From the NCBI GenBank assembly GCA_019022495.1, contig JAFEKR010000053.1, positions 1-64,000 on the forward strand: DNA of 64,000 bases. Reading direction: 5' to 3'. The DNA comes from Epichloe hybrida (lineage: Eukaryota; Ascomycota; Sordariomycetes; Hypocreales; Clavicipitaceae). The notes under the pieces were generated by a model. The model was not told the DNA's origin. It did not search any database and saw only the letters and a list, made by a program, of their open reading frames with translations. Shown here piece by piece: positions 46,243 through 56,360 of the stretch. The stretch's first letter is position 1, and each line of letters starts with the position of its first letter. Made by a program: the position numbers and the translations under genes.

Positions 46243-46612
46243 GAGCCTCTGCGAATCAAGTATCGGGCTGGAACGTAGGCGGGATCTGTTGGAACTGTTG
46301 AAATGAGACCACCGTTGTTGAGAATGCTTCATGTTTGAGTGGCTCTACTTGCAGACTTGCAGACTTGCAGAGAGGGAGAGTCCTGCCTGGCGTTGCTGGT
46401 GGAGATGCATGCCCCACTCGCCTGTCCCGACTGAGGCCGATCCCCAACCGTGACAAAGACATCGAGGTTTCTTCACGCAAGCGCAGATTCACACGGAATC
46501 TTGTTCGCGAGAGAGAGCAGCCAGGGCTGAAGTTATATGGCCTGAACAACGATGCGATTCGTTGTTTCCACATGTTGACATAATGTTTCATCTGACCCCC
46601 CGCCATCCACAG
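46243..46612. other. Intergenic, PITH gene upstream / rrn6 3' flank
   Basis: Short spacer between two same-strand genes. Contains a small direct repeat (CTTGCAGA x3, about 46348-46370). No gene. Confidence 0.45.
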
Positions 46613-49600
46613 CTATCTAAATCCGCTCTTCCTCTTGCCCTTCTTCGACTTCCTGCCTCCAAAAACGCCCGACACCGGCTGACTCATGGTCACCGATGGC
46701 CCAGCAGCAACCCCAAGGTTCTGAGACGAATCCAATCCTCCTTGTTGACTCGACATTATTTGCATCGGGGGCTGTCGTCGCATTTCCGGGACTGAATCGT
46801 CTTCACCCACGTTGTCGCTGGCCGGGAACCCTTGCCGCATCAACGGCGGGAGCTTGTACCTCTCCGCTTGTGCTTTCCTTCTTGTTTCGACTCTCATGAG
46901 TCGCTCCTTGATGTGGGAGACCTTCGCTTCTTCGGCGGCTGCAATGGAAGAAACGTAGTCACCTGTATCAACGCCTCGTTCGGTGGGCCAGTATGAAAGA
47001 GTCTTTGGCGGTCTGAGTGACCCCAAAGTGCCAGACTCTAGAGTTGGAGCAAGAAGGCGCAAGCGCTGAAACGCAGCATCCGTGACCTCTTGTGACGGCA
47101 TGTATTCACCAGGTGATGATGCAGCGATCCTCGGGCTACGCTGCCTAGGCTGACTAGATTGGGAAGGGTCGTCAGGATGCTGATTTTCTACATCATCCGA
47201 CGTGTCTGTCCCTAGAAGGCAAACATGCTGCACCATGAAGCCGTAGCTAGACAAGAAAAAGTCCCTGGCTACATCCGCGACCCACACATGCCGTATGTGG
47301 TGCATTTCTTGGTGCATTTCTGATGGAAGAGAATCCGCTGCTGATTTGAGCCACAAGTCTGAAAACTTGTCCAGCAAAACAGGAAACTCTAGGGTTGAGC
47401 TAGGTAGCTCATCGGCAGCACGTCTCCGTAGCTGAGTGATGACAATATGGTCCCCAGTGCTTTCCAACAAGTTCCTGATGTCTGGTTCCATACCGTCATT
47501 GAGCTCGCCGTATGAAATGGGATCCTGTACGCTGGAGAACAGTTGCATCCTTCAATCCAACGTCAGCATGCTTCATAAAAATAAAAAGAGAAAAAAAGTA
47601 AAAATAAAACCTTCACTCACCATGATGTGAGGGGAACTAGCCCATCCTCCAACATGCCATGCTCAATGGTGCTCTCCACCATCGGTATCATATCTGTTGG
47701 CAACCCGCATGCACCCTGATCGATCATACCCAATAGACTAGAGGCGATTTTTTCGCAGATCCGATCCATCTTCAGCGGTAAAGGACGACATCTATTCAAC
47801 ACGGCCTTATCCAAGGTGTCATTATTATCGGCATTGGGCCCTTTTCGCCCGAGCAACATGTCTATACTTTCGTCTGTCATTGTATCAGGAATCACGAATG
47901 TGTCTTCAAGACGCTTCAAAAAACGCCTTCGTCTTCTCTTCCGGCGCCTGCGCTCCTGTGAGGGTGACCAATGAACTCGAAGTGTTGGGAGGATCACTTC
48001 CAAGGCTGGGTCAGCTGAGCTGGCGCAAATACAGTAGCGGACACTCAAGTCCTCATTTAGAATGGTAACCTGGTAGAACTTCACGTCATTGCGCATGTAC
48101 TGTGCTCCCGGACCAGGCTCTCCTGATGCTTCAGATGTCTCAAGCTTGGCAGGATACACCCTAATCAGCTGAGCCTTGCTTGTAGCTGTCTTCTTTTCTC
48201 CCGAGAATAACGATGTAATATGCCTATGATATTGCGGGAGCTGGGTCTCGGGAGCGGAACCGAACCAATAAACAGTCAGCTGGTTTACCTGGGGAGAGTG
48301 TATGAAAACCATGGTGTTGTTGGGATCGTCTTCCGATGCCCTACACGTGGACATCCTGGAATCCTCGTTGCCGAAACCCACATGGGAGCAGGCAAGGAGC
48401 AGTGTAGGTCGCATGACTGGCTCTGCCTCTCCTCGAGTGAGTGACAGATCTAACCAGATGACTTGCCGGGCAGTCAACACAAATATCTGATTTCCGTTTG
48501 CTGGGCTTGACTCAACCCCAACGATCCAATCCGGCGCTAGCCTCGATTGTCGAACGATGTCCAGTTTAGGAAGAAGCCTCTCCCTCTCCAGATCAAGCAA
48601 CACGATCTGCTGAGCATTCCAAATCATAACATGATGTGATGAAGCATCAAAATTTTTAGTCTTCTGCTGTTGATTCATAGACATATCCAGGATGTCATCC
48701 AGACCAGTTCGTCCGATCCGGAGCATGCCGTGCCGCTGAGCGGGATAAGCTGAAAGACGCGGAAGTGAGGACAGAATGCCCTCAGAGATATGCCCACATT
48801 TGTGCAATGAAAGCCGCAATGTGTTCATGCTTACTTGCCATGTGCCCAGCAGGCTCCAAACACTCCAATACCCGCATTGATCGATGACGCCTAGCCGTGG
48901 AAGAGCGCCCACCGAGGCTGGGTCGAACCAAACATCCGAGATCTCATTGCCGCCAGTCTCATGGTGATGCAGGGTAATCAAGGGGTTCGGAGTCATGTGA
49001 GATGGCGCCTGGAAAGCATATGAACTCGGTCTTGAGCGGTCAGGTACTGGAACAGGATGGTACTCGGGTTGCAAAAGAGTGACCGAGGTTCGGGTTTGAA
49101 CGAGCAGCCACCGGACCCTTCTTGATTGCCAAAAAGAAGTCACAAACTTGACGTTTACAATCGGCAAGCCGTCTCCAAGCCAGATCGTCTCTTCTTCTTG
49201 CTGCGCGGGATCAACAACAGAAAGAAGGAGCGATGCATCCTGATGCTCGCCCCACTGCCATTGTGATTTGTCCACTCTTACCAGCCGCAATTTTTGACCA
49301 GACTCACCAGTTGCGACTGCAAGCAGCGGCATACCAGTTGGCCGTGAAGGAATTGTCATGTCGGTCATCTCGCCCATGGCAAGAATATTTCCTTCATCTT
49401 GGAGATATTCAGAATGCTCTGAACGATGGATGGTGTCCTTGAGCATGCTTGAAAAAGCGGGAGCCCCGCCAATGAAAGCCTCGGGGTGAGAATTCGATAA
49501 CCATCGTTTTTGAACCTTGACTTTCTCCCGAGGCTTCGACGGAGAATCTGGGACTACAAATCTTGATGGTGCATACAACTCAGCAGTTGATCCGACAATG

Positions 49601-49796
49601 TTGAACCGCGGTGCTGTAGTAACATGTGAGAAACGTGCGTTTAAGCGCAGGAGCATAGCAATTGTCTCTTACCACGGGATGTACATCTAGAAGTGTGCAA
49701 AACGCCTGGTTTATTCTCAGGTTTATCGGAAGAAAAATATGCCAAAAGACCAGGGTGGCCTAGATGTAGGTCCGCAAACCTCCGATTGTCAGCCAT
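46613..49796 (-). CDS. rrn6: RNA polymerase I core-factor subunit Rrn6
   Basis: Three exons, 49796-49673, 49613-47621 and 47549-46613, give 1017 aa. Exon 1 starts MADNRRFADLHLGHPGLLAY and splices (GTAAGA...TACAG) to APRFNIVGSTAEL. The in-frame ATG at 49656 lies inside that 59-nt intron, so a model starting there has a false N terminus. The second intron (GTGAGT...GAAG) joins LTSW to MQLFSSVQ. The N-terminal ~600 residues look like a WD/beta-propeller (LLAVATGESGQKLRLVRV, ISDVWFDPASVGALPRLGVID, VMIWNAQQIVLLDLE). A helical middle follows, then a disordered tail ending in SGVFGGRKSKKGKRKSGFR, the typical Rrn6 C terminus. Rrn6 with Rrn7 and Rrn11 recruits Pol I to rDNA promoters. Confidence 0.88.
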
Positions 49797-50277
49797 TCGG
49801 GATCAGTAAAAAATTCCAATGAGACAAAGGGTTGACTATGATTCTGGTCATCCTTGAAAGTGAAGATGCGTAAAGAAAGAATGGGGCTCGTTCAGCGGCT
49901 TTGACGATACGCGTATTCTCACACGCTCATTCTCCTTTTAGATGCAGATTTGAGAATTCCCGAGAAGTGTTGCGTAGAAAGATTCACCGTTAGAAGAATG
50001 CATCTACCAATCGGCAAATTGGCCGGTGTTGAATGGTTCCTTTGTCGGCAGCTTGTTGAGAGTTGTTGCAGCAAGTGACCCGCTCAGCGCGTTCAACGTC
50101 GTCGCACTGTGACACAGTAGTCACGTGCCAAAAATCACCGCATAATATATGTAGTAGCTAAGAGGAGTGGAGCATCCCTACCCTGCACACCTCCTTCACA
50201 CTCACCCATCCACAACAACATTCGCGACAACCTTTTTCAGGTAAACACGCAGATCCCAGCATCGCCACATCAGCACC
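49797..50277. promoter_or_regulatory. Divergent promoter region rrn6/spc25
   Basis: About 480 bp between divergent starts. Contains the palindrome ATACGCGTAT at 49907-49916 with an ACGCGT core, the hexamer bound by MBF-type G1/S regulators in yeasts. Two further GC-rich CAGCGCG-like sites lie near 50085. Whether any act on spc25 is inference. Confidence 0.4.
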
Positions 50278-51145
50278 ATGACGACCAAAACATCTTTCTC
50301 CGCCAGCGGCAACCGACAGATTATGGCGCCGGCTGCACCGTCTGTCGCCGACACGCTCCCCAACGTCAACTTTGGGTTCGACGATTTGCGCGATCGCATG
50401 GCCAAGTTCACAGCCAAGTTTGACGCCTTCATTGAGCAAGGAAGAAAGCACGTGCTAGAAGAGCGCAATAAATTTCGCATGAATATTGCCGAAGTCCAAG
50501 GTACGAGGCATCTAATAACTCGCCTACGACGTACAGCCTCATACCCACGAAGCAGAATGGTGCCCTTGCTAATCTACGTGTTTGAAAACCCACACAGAGG
50601 ACCAGCGTACGAAGAAGAAGGATATTGAAATCATGCAAGTCAAAACATCAACGTACCAACAAACCCTTGAAAAAGAAGAAGCCGAAACGCGCGAGATGGA
50701 ATCGGCCATCGCGTCCCTCTCCACCCAGCGCGACGCGCATCTCGCTTCGCGCGATAATTTCAGGAAACAAATTGCCCAGACGCAAGCCGAGATTGAAACC
50801 CGCTTGGCTGCCCAGCGCGCCCACGCTGAACAGCAGGAATCCCAACGGAGATTCAACGTGCCGGAGCTGGATTTCTGGATCACGAATCTGTGTTTGAGGA
50901 TCGAGGGGGCCGGTCAGGACGACCGGCTCAAGTTTGTGTTTACGCACATTGACGAGAAGAATTGGGAGAGGGAGGCGTGGTTTGAGCTGTCGACGAGCTC
51001 GAGGGAGTATGATGTCAAGCACTGTCGGCCGAAGCTGGAGAGGGAGAGCGTAGAAAAAGTATTGGACAAGGTGAATGAGTCGAGGGAGCTGGTGGTGCTG
51101 TTAAAAGGCATGCGGGAGTTGTTTGTGGAGGCTATGAAGAGTTGA
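50278..51145 (+). CDS. spc25: Kinetochore protein Spc25
   Basis: Two exons, 50278-50500 and 50598-51145, give 256 aa. Donor GTACGA, acceptor CACAG; the join reads IAEVQEDQRTKKKD. Residues ~25-165 form a long coiled coil (FDAFIEQGRKHVLEERNKF, QTLEKEEAETREMESAIASL, RKQIAQTQAEIETRLAAQ). The C terminus is the RWD-like Spc25 globular domain (about 165-250): FNVPELDFWITNLCLRIEG, LKFVFTHIDEKNW, VVLLKGMRELF. Spc25 pairs with Spc24 in the Ndc80 complex and anchors microtubule-binding Ndc80/Nuf2 to the inner kinetochore. It shares its upstream region with rrn6 and lies 0.49 kb before mzt1. Confidence 0.92.
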
Positions 51146-51630
51146 GTCGAGTGGGTGAGTTGCGATTGTAACGGAAGGGGGGGGTGGGTAATATGAAAGT
51201 GTGAATAACCACTCGCGCTCATGGATGATCCAAGTTGCCATGTCGCTTAACCTAATTACTATCATCGGTTTCATTCCAAAAAAAAAACCCGTCGTATGTC
51301 CATTTCTGAATCGTTTTCTAAACGGAGCAACTCGCAGCGTTGGGCGTGGGACGACGTCTCGGCCAACAATGACGAACATACTGGTGGACAGCGTAAACCA
51401 ATCTGATCTGATCGAAATGGGTAGAAAGTATCCCTGCAAATATCACTCGTGGACCAACGATAGACGCCGCGATTGAAAATCATCAAAACATCTATCACGC
51501 CAGCGACACCACCACCCACCACAACAAAGCCTTCATGGCCCCCAATGCCAATTTCATCGCGTCCCGCGTTTCCAACCCCCACCACCACCACCACCACTCA
51601 AACCTGCCGCATACACCACCCGCACCCGCC
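51146..51630. other. Intergenic, spc25 3' / mzt1 upstream
   Basis: Contains G/A homopolymers and a CACCAC-rich leader. An in-frame ATG at 51535 would extend mzt1 by a His-rich 32 residues. No separate gene. Confidence 0.45.
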
Positions 51631-51991
51631 ATGCCTGAACCCGACAAGCGCGCAAGCGCCCAACAAGCCGTCGATATTCTGCACGAGATTTCCACGCTCC
51701 TGGTTCGTTTTCAATGCCCACGCTGAGCTTGGCCTCAAGTCAACATCTTCCTTTTATTGAACGGCCTGCGACTGACGCCCCCACAGAACTGCCAGCTTGA
51801 TAGGAGGGCCATCTCGATATGCGTGTCTATGATTGAGAGGGGCGTGAACCCAGAGGCCCTAGCGGTAGGCATACATCGGAGCGCCGTTCGGATCGTGAAG
51901 AATGTTAACGCTCGTGTAGCAAGTGATCAAGGAGTTGAGGCAAGAGGCCGCGCGGGTGGAGGCGAGGATGGCAGAGAACCAGGCGTCGTGA
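51631..51991 (+). CDS. mzt1: Mitotic-spindle organizing protein 1 (MOZART1/GIP1)
   Basis: Three small exons, 51631-51702, 51787-51864 and 51920-51991, give 73 aa. All junctions are phase 0 (GTTCGT...CACAG; GTAGGC...TGTAG). The product reads AQQAVDILHEISTLL, then NCQLDRRAISICVSMIERG, VNPEALA and QVIKELRQEA, matching the whole MOZART1 family and its usual 70-85 aa length. MZT1 binds N-terminal regions of GCP subunits and recruits and activates gamma-tubulin complexes at spindle pole bodies. The third exon's 55-nt intron has its branch-like TTAAC only about 11 nt before the acceptor. An upstream in-frame ATG (51535) is less likely. No single-exon ORF search would find the complete gene. Confidence 0.9.
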
Positions 51992-52416
51992 GCTTGTGGG
52001 AACACGTGAACGAAGCGAGGGCTGATTTGTCATACTTGTCTGGTTGCAAGGATATAATATATGATGGAGTTAAGGGTCAAGGCGAACGATTTCTTTTGAA
52101 AGGGTCAGTCAATATGAATACAGAACGATGTCAGTTAATTTTCTTGTCCCGACCACGAACAGCTTGGTGTGTTTGAAAAATATCGCTGCAAACGTACACA
52201 CGTCGTTCTTAATGCTGTGGCCGCTCCTGTCCCTGTGCCGTTGCCCAATTTGCCTTCATAAGTGGATGATGAATCCCTTCCTGTCCACTTGGTAAAGTCT
52301 CCGCCCTGGTAACGCCTCAATATTGTGCCCTACTACAAGTCATATCCTAATAAAACCAGCCTTCCCTCCTCACCCTTCATGAAATATGTAGAGCAACAAG
52401 CTTGGATGCATCCTAT
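51992..52416. other. Convergent 3' region, mzt1 / CHY-RING gene
   Basis: Probable 3' UTRs of converging genes. No further gene supported. Confidence 0.45.
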
Positions 52417-54420
52417 CTACCTGTGTCCAATGAGCAGGATGTCGTCGTCATCATCATCATCATCATCATCGTCATCCGCACCGAGAAAACCGTCACTATC
52501 CTCATCATGCACATCATCGTTAGAGTCCGAGTCTCCCTCGCTCAGCTCGTCTTCTTCGTCCTCCTCTTGACTCCTGTTCCCTCTCCAAAATCCAAGAATA
52601 TCATCGTCGGAGTCCAGTTCCGCGGCGCCGGGGGGTATGACACCCTCTGCGGTAGTTTCGAGCGGCGACAAGGAACGGGCGAGTCGATCCGGCACGCGGT
52701 GTTGAAGTTCGAAGCCATGGGACGAGTGTCGTCGCCTATTGGGGATCCGGGTGCTAGCGACGGAAGTGCCGACGTTTGATGTTGCAGGAAAAGTCACTGC
52801 ATTAGCACGGAAGTCGGCTTGCTGCCGCCCCTGGGCGTTCACAGACGCATCTGCTCTCTCCGTGGCAGTCTGAAGCTCTGGGCTGCCGTTTCCGTGAATT
52901 TGAAGCTCGACTGTGTTGTAGGATTGACATATTGAGCACTTCAATCCTAGCCAATGGTACAGAACGACGCCTTTCCCGGAACAGTCATTGCATAAAACTG
53001 TGGCCCTGGTGTCCCGGAACTCTGGCGGCATCGGCTGGCTGAGGATGGCTACGTCCAGGTTCCGGAACTGGGTTTCCATGTTGGCCAAGCTCCTGTTGCA
53101 GATGGGGCATTTGTACGAAACCCTCATGTGCTGGTCATAGCACCTCTTATGTATGCTATGCCCGCAAGGCATGAAGACCACGGGCTTGGGCGATGTGAAC
53201 ATGTATTCTCCGCAAATGGGACAGTCGCAGTCTGTGGAGCGTTCAATACACTTGTGAGAGCTTTGTATCGACGTTGTTATGCATGCACGGCATGTCTATG
53301 CATTGTGTTAGCAAGTTTGATGGCATCAGAGAAGATGAAGAATGAAACTGCTCACCTTGCAATGGAAAAAGTCTTTGCCGAGACCTAATCCACGCCGACA
53401 GATGCCGCAATCGTTGCAGTGATATATTGGTTTACTCTTGCGGTTTTCCCAAAGCTTGCAAATGTTACAGTAATAGTGGGCCGAGATCTCACCACAGCTG
53501 ATGCACATGTCGGATGCCTTTTGAGGCGTCCTGCACAGCATACACAGCATATTCCTCGTTTCTCTTCGGATCAGGCTGTGATCTTCTTTTGCATCGTGGC
53601 AGAAGCGACAAGTGTACCACTTCTTGCATGTGAAGCACTGCAGCTTGACATTTCGCTCATAGTGCTGGCAACCAAGAGGTGCTTGCATTTCTGGTGGCGT
53701 AGAAGTGGTAGATTGGCTCTGCAAATCGTCGTCGGAGTCCTTGCGCGGACGTATAGGTGCAAATGTCGGAGCAATGTCGCTTTCGCTCAACATGTATTTC
53801 TCTGCTACTGCAGACTGGTTGTACCATGACTTCAAGGATTCCAAAGGGCCTGGTGAGGTGGACGGCTCCCAAGCAAGACCCGGCATTCCTTCTTCACCAC
53901 CGACGAGGGGTGTCTGTATGCCATGTGCATCAATAAAGTGAGACGATCGATAGCCCTCTAACAAGAGCTCATGCATCTGCCTAGCTTTCTCTTCTGAGGA
54001 AACACTCTGGGCATTGATAGCCTGGATTCGCTTTCTCAATTTATGCATGCCGTCATCCTCCGGTATCGCTCGTCCTCTCTTGGGGGAAAGAGGGAAGCCC
54101 AAGTGATCATGGCGCGTGTCGTCGAAGACTGGGGGCGAATCTGTAACTTGTTCGACCCTTACTTCCTGTGTTGACGTGCTGACCGGCCGCGAGCGGGGTA
54201 TCTCTGGCCTCATGATGTGGTCTGGATCCGACGTCGAAGGTTCTACCTCCTCGATTAATACCGTGTCTTCGGCCATGCCTGATTCGCTGACTGCTTCCAT
54301 ATTGACCGGAGTCGTTCTTTCATGATCTTCGCCCGTCAATGTCGTTCGCGATATCTCGGAGAATCGGCGAGCTTGGCGTAGGACGGGGTTGATGATGAAG
54401 TCGGAGACGAGAGAAGACAT
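52417..54420 (-). CDS. CHY zinc-finger and RING-finger E3 ubiquitin ligase (RCHY1/PIRH2-like)
   Basis: Two exons, 54420-53356 and 53295-52417, give 647 aa. The 60-nt intron (GTGAGC...ATAG) joins FFHCK to TCRACITTSIQSSHKC, restoring a Cys pair. Residues 1-245 are disordered and acidic. The CHY zinc finger (about 250-318) starts GCQHYERNVKLQCFTCKKWYTCRFCHD; the CTCHY finger (about 318-370) includes HYYCNICKLW and YHCNDCGICR. The RING-H2 domain (about 383-430) reads CDCPICGEYMF, MPCGHSIHKRCY, KCPIC. A zinc ribbon (about 455-485) follows: CNDC and CSIC. That is the full PIRH2 domain order. The C-terminal ~150 residues end in long acidic runs, including a 12-residue Asp run. Likely a cytosolic/nuclear ubiquitin ligase; substrate unknown. 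Start MSSLVSD is the first ATG; the open frame extends slightly further without one. Confidence 0.9.
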
Positions 54421-56360
54421 CGGATTCGCCACACCCCGCGAACCCCGCGAGTAGGTAGCAAGCGGCTACCGCGGCAATGCCGAGGGGCCGGCTGTTGAAT
54501 AGATTCTGGTAGATGAATACAGACTCAGTGATGGAAAATATCCTACTGGTTAACTTGCTTGGTTCGCCGAGAGCCTAAATTCGCAAACTTTACAGAGGAG
54601 GGCGCTCAAGGGGAGACTCGATTGGCACTTGCACTACTAATAATACCAGCATGTGAGAGCCAGGAGTCCAGGACTCAGGAGCGCTAGCAATAATTCATTG
54701 TATTGTACGGATTACGCCCAGCCAGTGACATAATTACTGGGGACTCGGGAGCCACAAATTAGCCGGCACATACAACATACCCACATTGCACTTCCCGAAA
54801 ATGTCGTACCACGTTCTACTACTAACAACAGCAGCCAACTTATTATTATTTAGAATAAGGAGTAGCCAAAGGCAATAAAAATGAATGTGAGCCTAGCGCA
54901 TGATAACGTCCATCTGGTTGACGTGGTACGCCTTAAACAAGCAGTTGCTCCAGCGCAGACTAATGCTAAGTAAAAGCACTCCGTATGCACTTGTCAGGAA
55001 TTCAGAACATCCATCTGACCCAGGATCTGCAGCTCGATGCAGGCTGATGAGCCAACACAACCAAAAGCAAACGCTTCACTTGTATCTATCTTGGCAATTG
55101 AGCCGTCAATTGAGCAAGCTAGTACGGATCCAGGCACGTTTTTCAAGACATCATCTGTGCACTGACAAAGTTTGTCAGACTTTGTGGATCATATCCTTGA
55201 TGAATGGTATACCGTGAGGGTTTCTTGTTCGCCATCTCCGCGACAATGTTATACAAGGCTTGTGAGTGCATGGTGAAACAGTGATGATGAAACAGTGATT
55301 TGGGGCATCGCCTAAAAGACTTTGAAGGGCCAAGACAAGATCGTGGTGGGTGGGCCGGCAGGATTCCCAAGATAATCGAGGACGTCTAGACAGGTGACAG
55401 CTTGTCGATCACTTGGAGGATGCGATGAACCCGATGAACCCGATGAACCCGATGAACCCCGGTAGCTAAAGTCCAAATCGCAAGGGTCTGGTCTGGGGTT
55501 GATATCAAGGGTAATTAAGAATAGATGCAATTTGTGGCCATCGGGTTTTTGGCTTCCAGTACGGAGTAGCACGGTGCGATAAGAAAGAAGCACGGAGATG
55601 AATTGTTTTCGTTAAGCAGCTACGGAGTACAAAAGTATCATACGTAGTAGGCCTCTGGCTACGGAGTACGGGGTACATCATGATTTGTCAAGATCGGAAA
55701 ACAAGCACAATCAGGAAGGATACCAAGACCACAATTGATTTGTGAGGCTGATGACGGCGCCCCTTGCTTGTGTTTCCGTCTGGTGCGCATTCCCACTGCT
55801 GTCCCCTTGGCCGCCTGGGTCCATTCATGCACGCAATCGGCGGCGCCGGCGATTTTGACTGGCCCTGCCAAGGGAAGGGCCAACTCCAGCATATGTGGCC
55901 ATTTTCTCCGTACCTGGGCATGTATGTACGGCGTACGTACTCCGTACCAGCACTTGAGAGTGTGCGAGGTACGGACTCCGCAGTAGTAGGTGCAGCAGAC
56001 GTCCTGTTAACAACCCCCAACCTGGGCTTCTCCTTACTATTTCCTCTTTTTTCCCGTCTTCACTTCTCTCATCATTGCCCTCTTCCGAGCATCTTCCCCC
56101 CTCCTTTCACGGGGTTCTTATTCTTTCTTCCCTATTGAACGACGTCTTGATCACGGGCGTCGATCCAGGGTGTTGTTTTGAGTCCCATTAGCTCGTCCAG
56201 TCGTTTACCCTTTTCCCTCGAGGCCACCGTTCCCAATCCAGGCCCCCTTATCCGCTACAGCCCTTGGGGTCCTGGGATCGACGCCATTTTAATTTCGTCC
56301 CTTCTACCTCATCGTCGATTTTAATTTTCGATTCTTATAGCTTCATCTTAATCCACCGTC
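54421..56360. other. Divergent intergenic region, CHY-RING gene / pmt2
   Basis: 1.9 kb without a supported gene. Holds a 9-nt repeat (GATGAACCC x4, 55423-55459) and a cluster of TACTCCGTA-type motifs (54977-54985, 55559-55568, 55621-55630, 55660-55669, 55938-55947). A CT-rich stretch (56030-56340) before pmt2 looks like a strong fungal promoter/leader. Confidence 0.5.
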
